Assembly: GCA_000431275.1 (NCBI GenBank)
Contig: HF989231.1
Span: 1-46,506, forward strand
Direction: 5' to 3'
From: Prevotella sp. CAG:755
GTDB taxonomy: Bacteria > Bacteroidota > Bacteroidia > Bacteroidales > Bacteroidaceae
DNA length: 46,506 bases
Shown here: in pieces, positions 9,735-18,382 of the stretch
How positions within the stretch are numbered: the first letter of the stretch is position 1
Layout of the letters: every line of letters begins with the position of its first letter
Program-made: the position numbers and the translations under genes
The notes under the pieces: model-generated
What the model saw: only the letters and a program-made list of their open reading frames with translations
The model's database searches: none
Told to the model about the DNA's origin: nothing

Positions 9735-9757
9735 TGTACTAATAAACTATTACAGTA
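9735..9757. promoter_or_regulatory. Candidate operator for the YtrA-like repressor
   Basis: AT-rich imperfect dyad TGTACTAATA / TATTACAGTA overlapping the transcription start. Position and the TGTACT/AGTA ends fit operators of YtrA-subfamily GntR repressors, which usually control their own ABC transporter operon. Binding by the regulator encoded at 11452 is an inference. Confidence 0.45.
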
Positions 9758-9772
9758 TAAACCGAAAGAACG

Positions 9773-10615
9773 ATGATAACGATTGACCACATCCGCTTTG
9801 CTTATGGACGCCGCCGCACGGCGGTGTTCGACGACTTCTCGCTCACGCTCGAAAGCGACTGCATCTACGGGCTGCTCGGCAAGAACGGCACGGGCAAGTC
9901 GACGCTGCTCTACCTCATCGCGGGCCTGCTCCTGCCCTCGCGGGGAAGCGTCCGCTACCTCGGCACGGAGACGCGGCTGCGCCGTCCCGAGACGCTCAGC
10001 GAGCTCTACCTGCTGCCGGAGGAATTCACCCTGCCGAAGGTGCGACTGGCTGAGTACGTGAAACTGCACCGGCCATTCTACCCGCGCTTCTCGGACGAGC
10101 TGCTCCGGCAGTGCCTCACAGACTTCGACCTGACGCCCGACCTGCACCTCGGCGAGCTGTCGATGGGGCAGCGGAAGAAGGCCTACATCAGTTTCGCGCT
10201 GGCCACGAACACGCGGCTCCTGCTGATGGACGAACCGACGAACGGCCTCGACATCCCCTCGAAGAGCCAGTTCCGCCGCGTGGTGGCCCGCAGCATGACG
10301 GAGGGGCGCACGCTCCTCATCTCGACCCACCAGGTGCGCGACATCGACGCGCTCCTCGACCACGTCGTCATGCTCGACGGGTCGCGCGTGCTGCTCAACC
10401 GCCCCGTGGCCGACATCTGCGCCGCGCTGCGCTTCGACGAGGTGGCGGCGGGCGCTCCCGTGGCCGACGCCCTCTACGCCCAGCCCTCGCCGGGCGGCCA
10501 GCAAGTGGTGCGCCGCAACGACGGCACGGCCGAAACGCCGCTCAACCTCGAACTCCTCTTCAACGCCCTGCTCGACCGCCCCGGGCTGGCCGCCGAAATC
10601 TTCCCCGAACCCTAA
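9773..10615 (+). CDS. ABC transporter ATP-binding protein (YtrB-like)
   Basis: 280 residues; powers an ABC exporter together with the permease that follows. Walker A is GKNGTGKST, the signature is LSMGQRKKA, Walker B is LLLMDEP, and the switch histidine is in STHQVRD. The signature has M in place of the usual second G. The C-terminal 70 residues form the accessory region seen in YtrB/BcrA-like ATPases. First gene after the operon promoter and dyad; the permease begins 13 bases after the stop. With the GntR gene it makes the classic YtrA-type operon, a cell-envelope stress or antibiotic-responsive module in Firmicutes. Substrate unknown. Confidence 0.9.
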   Translation: MITIDHIRFAYGRRRTAVFDDFSLTLESDCIYGLLGKNGTGKSTLLYLIAGLLLPSRGSVRYLGTETRLRRPETLSELYLLPEEFTLPKVRLAEYVKLHRPFYPRFSDELLRQCLTDFDLTPDLHLGELSMGQRKKAYISFALATNTRLLLMDEPTNGLDIPSKSQFRRVVARSMTEGRTLLISTHQVRDIDALLDHVVMLDGSRVLLNRPVADICAALRFDEVAAGAPVADALYAQPSPGGQQVVRRNDGTAETPLNLELLFNALLDRPGLAAEIFPEP

Positions 10616-10627
10616 ACCCACAGCGAC

Positions 10628-11455
10628 ATGAAAAACTTTGACTTAGGCCGCTTCGGCCACGTCCTGCGGCTCGACGTGCAGCAAAACCGCCGCCGCTACC
10701 TGAAATACCTCGCGGCCTGCTACCTGGCCTGCCTCTTGGTCGAGCTGCTCGTCTTCTACAAACCCTCGCGCCACGGGGCCGACCTCGTGGCCGCCATGCT
10801 CCACACGGCGGCCAACTCGTTCATCGCCATCCAGTTCTGGGCGATGCTGGCCGGGGCGAGCGCCCTGTTCGAGAACCTGAATACGAAAGGCGGCCGGCAG
10901 GCCGAGCTGACCCTGCCGGCGACGAATGCCGAGAAGTTCCTCTCGCGCTACCTCCTCTCGACCGTCGGCTTCCTCGCCCTCTTCCTCACGGGCTTCGTGG
11001 CCGCCGACCTGACGCGCATGGCCGTCTTCCCGATGTTGGGCCACAGCTTCCCGTCGGCCGTGCCGGTCGTTTTCGAAACGCTCTTCGGCCGTTCTGACAG
11101 CCTCATCACCATCAACGGCGAGGCCGTCAGCCGGGCGCTCTACGTGCAAGTCCATCTCGTGGCCACGCTCAGCATGATCCTGACGCACGCCTGCTACCTC
11201 GTGGGCAGCGCCCTGCTGCGCAAGAACGCCTTTGTGCTCACGTCGCTGGCGCTCTTCGTCCTGGCCGTCGCGGCGGGCTGGGTGACGGTGGAGCTCGCCG
11301 GCGCGCGCTTCGAACTCTTCACCTCGGTCGACGACACATGGCAGCTGGCCTGCCTGAACGCCGTGCTCTTCGTGCTCATCGTTGGGTGTTACTGGCTGAC
11401 GTGGCGGCGCTTCACGCGCATCCAAGTCATTGGCCGTAAATGGTGGCGGCCATGA
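10628..11455 (+). CDS. ABC transporter permease of a YtrA-type operon
   Basis: 275 residues, with about six hydrophobic segments: near residues 24-40, 65-85, 115-135, 175-195, 203-225 and 243-260. No sequence family was recognised by motif; the assignment rests on membrane topology and on its place between the ATPase gene and the GntR regulator gene. Its stop codon overlaps the regulator's start (ATGA at 11452-11455), indicating translational coupling. Confidence 0.75.
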   Translation: MKNFDLGRFGHVLRLDVQQNRRRYLKYLAACYLACLLVELLVFYKPSRHGADLVAAMLHTAANSFIAIQFWAMLAGASALFENLNTKGGRQAELTLPATNAEKFLSRYLLSTVGFLALFLTGFVAADLTRMAVFPMLGHSFPSAVPVVFETLFGRSDSLITINGEAVSRALYVQVHLVATLSMILTHACYLVGSALLRKNAFVLTSLALFVLAVAAGWVTVELAGARFELFTSVDDTWQLACLNAVLFVLIVGCYWLTWRRFTRIQVIGRKWWRP

Positions 11456-11829
11456 CGTTCAAAGAAGGGAAGCCCATCTACGTGCAGATAGCCGACCGGC
11501 TCTGCGACGAGATACTGGCCGGGGCGTATGCCGCCGACCAGCGCGTCCCGAGCGTCAGGGAGTACAGCGTGCTCTTGGAAGTAAACGTGAACACTACCGT
11601 GAAAGCCTACGACCACCTGGCTCAGCGGGGCGTCATCTACAACCGGCGCGGCATGGGCTACTTTGTGGCGCCCGACGCTCCCGGCCTCATCCGCGCCGAA
11701 CGCCGGAGCGCGTTCACCGACGAGGCGCTGCCCGACGTCTTCCGCCAGATGCGCCTGCTCGGCATCGGGGCCGACGAGCTCCTTGCGCACTGGAAAGAAT
11801 GGGACGAAAAGCATCCGGACAACCGGTAG
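11452..11829 (+). CDS. GntR-family repressor, YtrA subfamily
   Basis: 125 residues. The N-terminal winged helix reads KPIYVQIADRLCDEILAG, then the HTH RVPSVREYSVLLEVNVNTTVKAY, then the wing GVIYNRRGMGYFV. Only about 50 residues follow, mostly helical, which is the short effector-less tail of the YtrA subfamily. ATG at 11452 fits family alignments (starts just before F-K-E-G-K-P-I-Y) and overlaps the permease stop; an in-frame ATG at 11440 is an alternative. It probably represses the operon through the dyad at 9735-9757. A 21-bp repeat array separates it from the MacB-like genes, which may be under the same transcript. Confidence 0.9.
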   Translation: MTFKEGKPIYVQIADRLCDEILAGAYAADQRVPSVREYSVLLEVNVNTTVKAYDHLAQRGVIYNRRGMGYFVAPDAPGLIRAERRSAFTDEALPDVFRQMRLLGIGADELLAHWKEWDEKHPDNR

Positions 11830-11911
11830 CCCCGACCGGAAAAGCTAACGCTGCGACAGGGAGACCTGTCCGGCTGACCGTCAAACCTATCACTCCGACA
11901 GAATATCATGT
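11828..11911. repeat. 21-bp tandem repeat array reaching a start codon
   Basis: Four units begin at 11828, 11849, 11870 and 11891. The last unit contains the ATG (11908) of the downstream ATPase gene, so the repeat forms the whole translation-initiation region. Confidence 0.8.
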
Positions 11912-12630
11912 CACTCATTCACCTAAAAAACATCGAGAAGACCTATCACGCCGGCGCCCCGCTGCACGTGCTCAAAGGCGTTTCGCTCGACATTGAGCAG
12001 GGAGAGTTCGTCTCCATCATGGGCGCCTCGGGCTCGGGAAAGTCGACCCTGCTCAACATCCTCGGCATCCTCGACACCTACGACAGCGGCGAATACGTCC
12101 TGGGCGGCGTGCCCATCCGGAACCTCAGCGAGAACCGCGCCGCCGACTACCGCAACCGCATGATTGGCTTCATCTTCCAATCCTTCAACCTCATCCCGTT
12201 CAAGAACGCGCTCGAAAACGTAGCCCTGCCGCTCTACTACCAAGGTGTGGGCCGCCGCCGGCGCAACGCGCTGGCCATGGAATACCTCGAAAGGCTCGGC
12301 CTGAAAGAATGGGCGCACCACATGCCCAACGAACTGTCGGGAGGGCAAAAGCAGCGTGTAGCCATCGCGCGCGCCATCATTACGCAGCCCGACATCATCC
12401 TGGCCGACGAACCGACGGGCGCACTGGACAGCCAGACGTCGGTAGAGGTGATGAACCTGCTGCGCCAGCTCAACGACACGGGCATGACCATCGTCGTCGT
12501 CACGCACGAGAGCGGCGTGGCCTACCGCACTCACAAAATCGTCCATATCAAGGACGGCGTCATCGGGCACATCGAAGAGAACCCCAACCCCGACGCCTCG
12601 CCTTTCGGCGAGAGCGGCCTAATGAAGTGA
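11908..12630 (+). CDS. MacB/LolD-type ABC ATP-binding protein
   Basis: 240 residues. Walker A is GASGSGKST, Q-loop is FIFQSFNLIP, signature is LSGGQKQRVAIARA, Walker B is IILADEPTGALD, and the H-loop is VVTHE. The combination LSGGQKQRVAIARA with DEPTGALD is characteristic of the MacB/LolD/FtsE group that works with FtsX-type permeases. It is followed after 5 bases by the first permease gene. Together with the adaptor and TolC genes it should form a tripartite pump moving substrate from the periplasm to the outside. Substrate unknown; macrolides and peptides are known for relatives. Confidence 0.93.
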   Translation: MSLIHLKNIEKTYHAGAPLHVLKGVSLDIEQGEFVSIMGASGSGKSTLLNILGILDTYDSGEYVLGGVPIRNLSENRAADYRNRMIGFIFQSFNLIPFKNALENVALPLYYQGVGRRRRNALAMEYLERLGLKEWAHHMPNELSGGQKQRVAIARAIITQPDIILADEPTGALDSQTSVEVMNLLRQLNDTGMTIVVVTHESGVAYRTHKIVHIKDGVIGHIEENPNPDASPFGESGLMK

Positions 12631-12635
12631 GCGCC

Positions 12636-13892
12636 ATGACCGACATGCTACAAGAGATCTGGGCCAACCTCAGGCACAACAAGCTGCGCACGGCACTGAC
12701 GGGCTTTTCGGTGACGGTGGGAATCTTCCTGCTCATCGTGCTGCTGGGCTCGGGCAACGGGCTCATCCATGCCTTCGAGCACAATTCCAGCCAGATGGCC
12801 ATGGACGTCGTTCAAGTCTGGCCGGGCGTCACGTCCGTCCCCTACGACGGCCTCATGAAGGGGCGCAGCATCCGTTTCGACAACCGCGACCTCACGCTGA
12901 CGGAAAACGCTTTTCCCGACCGCGTCGTGCACGCCACGGGGCAGGTCTCGCAGACGGGCGTCAGCGTCGTAGCCGGAAAGGAGCGCACGACGGGCGAGCT
13001 GAAAGGCGTCTTCGCCGAATACGGTGAGATGAACAAAGTGCAGATGGAACGCGGACGCTTCGTCAATGCCCTCGACTTGCGCGAACGGCGCAAGGTGATC
13101 GTCGTCGGATGGAATTCGGCCGAGCATCTCTTCGGGCGGGCAGAGCGCGCCTTGGGACAGTATGTGACGGCCGACAGCTCGGCCTACCGCATCGTGGGCA
13201 TTTATTCCGACAAAGGAATGATGGGCGGCTTCCAGGCCTATGTGCCCTTTACGACCCTGCAACTCGTCTACCGGAAAGGCAACACGGTCGAAGACCTCCT
13301 CTTGCGTACCAAAGACATCGACACCGAAGCCGCCGACTCCGTGTTCCAGGCCGACCTGCTCCGCTCCATGGCCCGGCTCCACCGCTTCGCGCCCACGGAC
13401 CGCAGTGCCCTCTGGGTCTACAACTCGACGACCGGGGCCAAGGAGAGCGCCGAGGCCATGGCCATCCTGCGCAGCGCCCTTTGGGTTGTCGGGCTGCTGA
13501 CGCTGCTGAGCGGCGTGGTGGGCATATCGAACATCATGCTCATCACCGTACGCGAACGCACCCATGAGTTCGGCATCCGCAAGGCGCTCGGCGCCCGTTC
13601 GTGGAGCATCCTGCGCTCGGTCCTCCTGGAAAGCGTGCTCATCACCGGACTCTTCGGCTACATCGGCCTGGTGCTCGGCGTGGCCGCCACGGAGTACATG
13701 GGCATCGTGGCGGGGCGCGAAGTCATCACCGTGGCCGACATGGAGCTGCCCGTCTTCCTCAACCCGACCATCGACCTCGGCGTGGCCGTACAAGCCCTGG
13801 CGGTACTCATCGGCGCGGGACTGCTGGCCGGCTTCTTCCCGGCGCGCAAGGCCGTCCGCGTGAAACCCATCGAAGCCCTGCGGGCCACGTAG
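12636..13892 (+). CDS. MacB-like ABC permease (FtsX fold), first copy
   Basis: 418 residues. One membrane segment near residues 20-45 (ALTGFSVTVGIFLLIVLLGSG), a large periplasmic domain (about 50-280), then three membrane segments in the FtsX domain including GVVGISNIMLITVRERTHEFGIRKALGAR. It lacks a fused ATPase and so depends on the protein encoded just upstream. Start chosen at 12636 (MTDMLQEIWANLRHNKLRT), 5 bases after the ATPase stop; the open frame runs further upstream inside the ATPase gene in another frame, which is not coding. A second, related permease follows, so the pump may be a heterodimer. Confidence 0.92.
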   Translation: MTDMLQEIWANLRHNKLRTALTGFSVTVGIFLLIVLLGSGNGLIHAFEHNSSQMAMDVVQVWPGVTSVPYDGLMKGRSIRFDNRDLTLTENAFPDRVVHATGQVSQTGVSVVAGKERTTGELKGVFAEYGEMNKVQMERGRFVNALDLRERRKVIVVGWNSAEHLFGRAERALGQYVTADSSAYRIVGIYSDKGMMGGFQAYVPFTTLQLVYRKGNTVEDLLLRTKDIDTEAADSVFQADLLRSMARLHRFAPTDRSALWVYNSTTGAKESAEAMAILRSALWVVGLLTLLSGVVGISNIMLITVRERTHEFGIRKALGARSWSILRSVLLESVLITGLFGYIGLVLGVAATEYMGIVAGREVITVADMELPVFLNPTIDLGVAVQALAVLIGAGLLAGFFPARKAVRVKPIEALRAT

Positions 13893-13902
13893 GAGAAACG
13901 GC

Positions 13903-13986
13903 CGCACTGACAGGACGCCCTGTCGCACTGACGAGAAATCCTGTCAGGGCGACAGGAAAAACGGACAGCGCCGACAGGCGGAACAG
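13903..13986. repeat. 21-bp tandem repeat array, 4 units
   Basis: Units at 13903, 13924, 13945 and 13966, fitting tightly between the two permease genes, 10 bases after the first stop. Cores: CGCACTGACAGG, CGCACTGACGAG, CAGGGCGACAGG, CAGCGCCGACAGG. Confidence 0.82.
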
Positions 13987-14039
13987 TGAGCCACGGCCCA
14001 TGAACCACACATAACGATTATCCTTCCAACCACGACGAT

Positions 14040-15284
14040 ATGAAATTTTTTGACCTTGACCAGTGGGACGAAATCCTGCAAACCATCACGCGGAACAAGT
14101 CGCGGAGCCTGCTGACGGCCTTCGGCATCTTCTGGGGCATCTTCATGCTCGTCTTCCTCATGGGAGGCAGCGAAGGGCTCCGGCGGCTCATGGCGAGCAA
14201 CTTTGCAGGCTTCGCACAGAACTCCTGCTTCCTGATGACGAACACGACGAGCGAGGCCTACGCCGGCCTGCAAAGCGGCCGCGAATGGTCGTTGGAACTG
14301 GCCGACGTCGACCGGCTTCGCCACGGCGTGGGCGCCATTGAGACCGTCACCCCTCTCTGCGCCAAGTGGGGCGCCTCCTTCAAGAACGGGAACTACGCCA
14401 TGAACGGCACGCTCAAAGGCGTGCGCGCCGACTACGCCGCCATCGAGGACCCGCACCTGACCTACGGCCGCTTCCTCACCGACACGGACGAGCGCGACTT
14501 CCGCAAGGTCTGCGTGCTGGGCAAGCGCGTCTGCGAGGAGCTCTTCCCCGACGTCGACAACCCCTGCGGGCGCTTCGTCTCGCTCGACGGCATCTACTAC
14601 CAGGTGGTCGGCGTGACCAAGATGTCGAGCAAAATCGGCGTGATGGGCTCGGCCGAAAGCTCCGTGCTCGTACCCTTCACCACCATGCAGCGCCTCTATA
14701 ATTGGGGCAACGACGTGATGGCCATCGGCTATACTGCCCGGCGCGGCTACACCGTCACTGAGCTTCAGCCCCAGGTGGACCACATCATCAAGAAAGCCCA
14801 TCTCATTTCGCCGACCGACACGCAGGCCCTCTTCTCGTTCAACATGGAAGTCATGTTCCGCATGGTCGACAACCTGTTCCGCGGCATCGAAATCCTCGTA
14901 TGGCTCATCGGCATCGGCACCCTGCTGTCGGGCGCTATCGGCGTAAGCAACATCATGATGGTCACCGTGCGCGAACGCACCAGCGAAATCGGCATACGCC
15001 GCGCCATAGGGGCAAGACCCTCGAACATCCTCACGCAAATCATGGCCGAAAGCATCGTGCTCACCATCATTGCGGGGCTCTTCGGCATCGCTTTCGCCGT
15101 ACTGCTGCTCCAAGGCGTCGAAACACTCACCGCCGCCTCGGGACACGACGCCTCGTTCCAGATTTCGTTCGGCATGGCCGTCGGAGCCGCTGCCGCCCTC
15201 ACCCTGCTCGGCGGGCTGGCCGGACTGGCCCCCAGCTTCCGTGCCCTGGCCATCAAACCCATCGACGCCATCCGCGACGAGTGA
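14040..15284 (+). CDS. MacB-like ABC permease (FtsX fold), second copy
   Basis: 414 residues, same architecture as the preceding permease: one N-terminal membrane segment (LLTAFGIFWGIFMLVFLMGG), a periplasmic domain, and a C-terminal FtsX domain containing GAIGVSNIMMVTVRERTSEIGIRRAIGAR. The gene is separated from the first permease by a 21-bp repeat array and from the adaptor gene by about 50 bases. Sequence divergence between the two permeases is large, so this is an old duplication rather than a recent one. The likely complex is two different permeases with one ATPase dimer. Confidence 0.92.
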   Translation: MKFFDLDQWDEILQTITRNKSRSLLTAFGIFWGIFMLVFLMGGSEGLRRLMASNFAGFAQNSCFLMTNTTSEAYAGLQSGREWSLELADVDRLRHGVGAIETVTPLCAKWGASFKNGNYAMNGTLKGVRADYAAIEDPHLTYGRFLTDTDERDFRKVCVLGKRVCEELFPDVDNPCGRFVSLDGIYYQVVGVTKMSSKIGVMGSAESSVLVPFTTMQRLYNWGNDVMAIGYTARRGYTVTELQPQVDHIIKKAHLISPTDTQALFSFNMEVMFRMVDNLFRGIEILVWLIGIGTLLSGAIGVSNIMMVTVRERTSEIGIRRAIGARPSNILTQIMAESIVLTIIAGLFGIAFAVLLLQGVETLTAASGHDASFQISFGMAVGAAAALTLLGGLAGLAPSFRALAIKPIDAIRDE

Positions 15285-15337
15285 TCCCGGAAATCCTTCA
15301 CCCTGACAATAAAAAACAAACGTAACCATAAACCATC

Positions 15338-16441
15338 ATGAAAAAGTTCTTGAAAATCCTTGCGCTGGTTCTCGTCGGCCTGCTGTTCGTCGGGACCTTC
15401 GTCTTCCTTTACCAGAAATCGCGGCCGGAACCCACCGCCTATCAGACCCTGACGGCCGAACGCCGGACGCTGGAACGCACCTCGGTGGTCACAGGCACCA
15501 TCGAGCCGCGCGACGAAGTGCTCATCAAGCCTCAAATCTCAGGAATCATCGCCGAACTGTACAAAGAAGCCGGCGAGCAGGTGAAGCGCGGCGAAGTCAT
15601 CGCCAAAGTGACGGTCATCCCCGAAATGAGCCAGCTCAACTCCGCCGAAAACCGCCTGCGCCTGGCCCGCATGAACGAACAGCAGTCGAAAACCGACTAT
15701 GAGCGCATGAAGAAACTCTTCGACGACAAACTCGTCAGCGCCGAAGAGTTCGAGAAAACCCGACTGGCCTACAACCAGGCGCGCGAAGAACTGACCGCAG
15801 CCGACGACGCCCTGCAAATCGTGAAAGAAGGCGTCTCGCGCTCGAACGCCTCTTACAGCACGACACTCATCCGCTCCACCATCGACGGCCTCATCCTTGA
15901 CGTGCCCGTCAAGGTCGGCAACTCGGTCATCATGAGCAACACCTTCAACGACGGAACGACCATCGCGTCGGTCGCCGACATGCAGGACCTCATCTTCAAA
16001 GGCACGATCGACGAGACCGAAGTAGCGCGCATTCATGAAGGCATGCCGGTGAAAATCACCATCGGCGCTCTCGAAGGCCGCACGTTCGACGCCCGTCTGG
16101 AATACATTGCTCCGAAAGTATCCACCGCGGCAGGCACGGCCAACCAGTTCGAGATCAAAGCTGCCGTCACCATACCCAAGGAGGTCCGCATCCGCGCCGG
16201 ATACAGCGCCAACGCCGAAATCGTGCTCGAACGCAAGGAGGCGACGCTCAGCGTCCCCGAAGGCGCCATCGAATACGCCGGCGACTCGACCTTCGTCTAC
16301 ATACTGACATCAGAGAAGCCCCAGCAGTTTGCCCGCCGCGCCGTGAAGACAGGCCTGAGCGACGGCATCCACATCGAAATCGCCTCGGGACTGAAACCGG
16401 GCGACAAGGTGCGCGGAAACCTCGTTACGAATGAAAAATAG
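15338..16441 (+). CDS. Periplasmic adaptor of tripartite efflux pump (MacA/HlyD family)
   Basis: 367 residues. N-terminal membrane anchor (residues 6-25, ILALVLVGLLFVGTFVFLYQ) without a lipobox Cys, then a barrel-sandwich half (GTIEPRDEVLIKPQISGII), a long helical hairpin around residues 100-170 (NRLRLARMNEQQ to ADDALQIVKEG), the returning lipoyl half, a beta-barrel, and a membrane-proximal domain. It links the FtsX-type permeases to the TolC protein encoded 6 bases downstream. Confidence 0.93.
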   Translation: MKKFLKILALVLVGLLFVGTFVFLYQKSRPEPTAYQTLTAERRTLERTSVVTGTIEPRDEVLIKPQISGIIAELYKEAGEQVKRGEVIAKVTVIPEMSQLNSAENRLRLARMNEQQSKTDYERMKKLFDDKLVSAEEFEKTRLAYNQAREELTAADDALQIVKEGVSRSNASYSTTLIRSTIDGLILDVPVKVGNSVIMSNTFNDGTTIASVADMQDLIFKGTIDETEVARIHEGMPVKITIGALEGRTFDARLEYIAPKVSTAAGTANQFEIKAAVTIPKEVRIRAGYSANAEIVLERKEATLSVPEGAIEYAGDSTFVYILTSEKPQQFARRAVKTGLSDGIHIEIASGLKPGDKVRGNLVTNEK

Positions 16442-16447
16442 AACGCC

Positions 16448-17755
16448 ATGAAACGCATTCTTCTCGCCCTGGCCCTCACTGCCTCATTGACTGCGGAGGC
16501 ACAACAGCGCATGACCCTTGCCGACTGCATCAACTACGCTGTGGAGCGCAACGTCGACGTGAAACAACAAGACGTCACGCGGCGCAACCAAGAGCTCACC
16601 CTGCATACGGCACGCCACAGCCGCCTGCCGCAACTCTCTGCCGCCGGAAACCAGTCGTTCGACTTCGGCCGCGGACTCACTTCGGAGAACACCTATGTCA
16701 GCCGCAACACGCAGAGCACGTCGTTCTCGCTCAACGCCAACCTGCCCCTCATCACCGGAGGCCGCATCCCGAACCAGGTGGCGCAGGCCCGCCTCGACCT
16801 GGCCGCTGCCACCGCCGACCTCGAACGGCTGCGCGACGACCTGAGCATACAGGTGGCCGGGGCCTACTTGGAGGCGCTCTACCAGAAAGCCATGCTGCGC
16901 ACGGCCACCGAACAGGTCGCACTGAGCCGCAAGCAGCTCGAACGCATCGAAGCCTTCTTCAAAAACGACAAGGCATCGGCCGCCGAAGTGGCCGAAGCGC
17001 GAAGCCGCGTGGCCACGGACGAGCTCAGCCGCGTCCAGGCGGACAACTCCTTCCGCTTGGCCCTGCTCACGCTGAGCCAACTCATCGAGCTTCCTGCGCC
17101 TGACAGCCTCGACATCTGCGAGCCGGAAGGACTGTTGCCCGCCCATGTCGACGGCAGCCCCGACGCCATCTTTGCCGCCGCCGTGGCCACGAGGCCGGGC
17201 GTCCGCGCCGACAGCCTGCGCATCGAGAGCGCCGAACGCGGCGTCCGCATCGCCCGCAGCAGCTACTGGCCCACCCTCTCGATCGGAGCCGGACTCGGGA
17301 CGACCTATTACCGCACCAACGGTTTTGACAATGCCGCTTTCGGCCGCCAACTGCGTGACAATTTCAGCAAGACCGTCGGACTGTCGCTCAGCATCCCCAT
17401 CTTTAACCGCTTCGCCACCCGCAACGCCGTCCGTCAGGCCGAACTGACAGTCGAAAGCCGACGCTGGCAGCTCGACGCCACCCGCAAGGCGCTCTACAAG
17501 GAAATCCAGCAGGCGTGGTACAACGCCGTGGCCGCCCAAGCACAGTTCGCGAGCAGCAACGTCGCCGTCGAAGAGGCCCAGACGGCCTTCGAACTGATGA
17601 CAAAGAAATACGAGACAGGCAAAGCCAACGCCACGGAATACGACGAGAGCCGCACGAAACGCCTCCGCGCCGAGTATGACCGGCTGGCCGCCCGCTACCA
17701 ATACATGTTCCGCATGAAAATCCTCGATTTCTACCGCGGCGTGCCCCTTGCATAA
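16448..17755 (+). CDS. TolC-family outer-membrane efflux protein
   Basis: 435 residues. Signal peptide (residues 1-18, ending TAEAQ), then two OEP repeats: MTLADCINYAVERNVDVKQQ begins the first and AIFAAAVATRPGVRADSLRIESAERGVRIARSSYWPTLSIGAG begins the second. Predicted to trimerise into the outer-membrane channel of the pump encoded by the five preceding genes. Last gene of the operon; a 21-bp array follows at once, and emrE converges from the other side. Confidence 0.93.
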   Translation: MKRILLALALTASLTAEAQQRMTLADCINYAVERNVDVKQQDVTRRNQELTLHTARHSRLPQLSAAGNQSFDFGRGLTSENTYVSRNTQSTSFSLNANLPLITGGRIPNQVAQARLDLAAATADLERLRDDLSIQVAGAYLEALYQKAMLRTATEQVALSRKQLERIEAFFKNDKASAAEVAEARSRVATDELSRVQADNSFRLALLTLSQLIELPAPDSLDICEPEGLLPAHVDGSPDAIFAAAVATRPGVRADSLRIESAERGVRIARSSYWPTLSIGAGLGTTYYRTNGFDNAAFGRQLRDNFSKTVGLSLSIPIFNRFATRNAVRQAELTVESRRWQLDATRKALYKEIQQAWYNAVAAQAQFASSNVAVEEAQTAFELMTKKYETGKANATEYDESRTKRLRAEYDRLAARYQYMFRMKILDFYRGVPLA

Positions 17756-17792
17756 GCCCCGCTGTCCCCATAAGTTGTTCCCGAAAGACGGG

Positions 17793-17918
17793 CGCCGCGA
17801 CCGGAAATTCCACCGCGGTGCCCGTCTTTCCTGTCAGGGCGACCGGAAAGGCAGGACGGCTGATGGGAAATCCCGTCAGCCGTCCCGCAAATCCCGTCAG
17901 CCACCCCGTCGGGGCACA
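17793..17918. repeat. 21-bp tandem repeat array, 6 units
   Basis: Units at 17793, 17814, 17835, 17856, 17877 and 17898; the clearest are ACGGCTGATGGGAAATCCCG and CAGCCGTCCCGCAAATCCCG. Longest array in the window, located between the convergent TolC and emrE genes. Confidence 0.78.
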
Positions 17919-17936
17919 CCGAGCAACCGCCCGGCC

Positions 17937-18269
17937 TCAATGGGGAACCGACTTCGAAAACAGGTTGATCACCACGACACCCGCAATGATCAGTCCCATG
18001 CCCAACACGGCGGGCATGTCGAGATGTTGTCTGTAAACAAGGAATGCCACGAGCGAAACGAGCACAATGCCGGCCGCCGACCAGATGGCATAAGCAATGC
18101 CCACGGGCAGCACACGCAGCGCCTGACTCAGACAATAGAAAGACACCGCATAACCGATGATGACAACGACCGACGGCCACAACCGCGTGAACTGCTCGCT
18201 CGCTTTGAGCGTCGATGTGGCAATAATCTCGGCCACAATGGCCATAAAGAGAAAAAGGTATGCTTTCAT
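17937..18269 (-). CDS. emrE: Small multidrug resistance exporter EmrE
   Basis: 110 residues, exactly the SMR length, with four membrane segments. The essential membrane glutamate is in VAEIIATSTLKASE (Glu14), followed by FTRLWPS, the motif GIAYAIWSAAGIV, and the C-terminal end NLFSKSVPH, all very close to E. coli EmrE. It works as an antiparallel dimer exchanging protons for quaternary cations and similar compounds. The start at 18269 aligns with EmrE's own N-terminus. The -7 box ends only 4 bases before the ATG, so the transcript appears leaderless. A large REP block lies upstream. Confidence 0.95.
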   Translation of the reverse strand: MKAYLFLFMAIVAEIIATSTLKASEQFTRLWPSVVVIIGYAVSFYCLSQALRVLPVGIAYAIWSAAGIVLVSLVAFLVYRQHLDMPAVLGMGLIIAGVVVINLFSKSVPH

Positions 18270-18273
18270 GCCG

Positions 18274-18303
18274 CAAAAGTAATGCAAACGTGTGTAACAA
18301 CAA
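18274..18303 (-). promoter_or_regulatory. emrE promoter, apparently leaderless
   Basis: Minus-strand TACTTTTG at 18274-18281 with TTG at 18301-18303, 19 bases apart. The start codon begins 4 bases after the box, at or next to the expected +1. Confidence 0.6.
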
Positions 18304-18382
18304 TCTGGAAACACAGGATTTTCGGACAGCCTCCCGAGTGCAGCCCACCTTTTCCAGAAGGTTCGAAAAATCCACACGGCCG

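Noticed and set aside
12309..13892. Long fused frame upstream of the first FtsX permease
   Set aside because: The first 109 codons overlap the ATPase gene in another frame; the permease starts at 12636.
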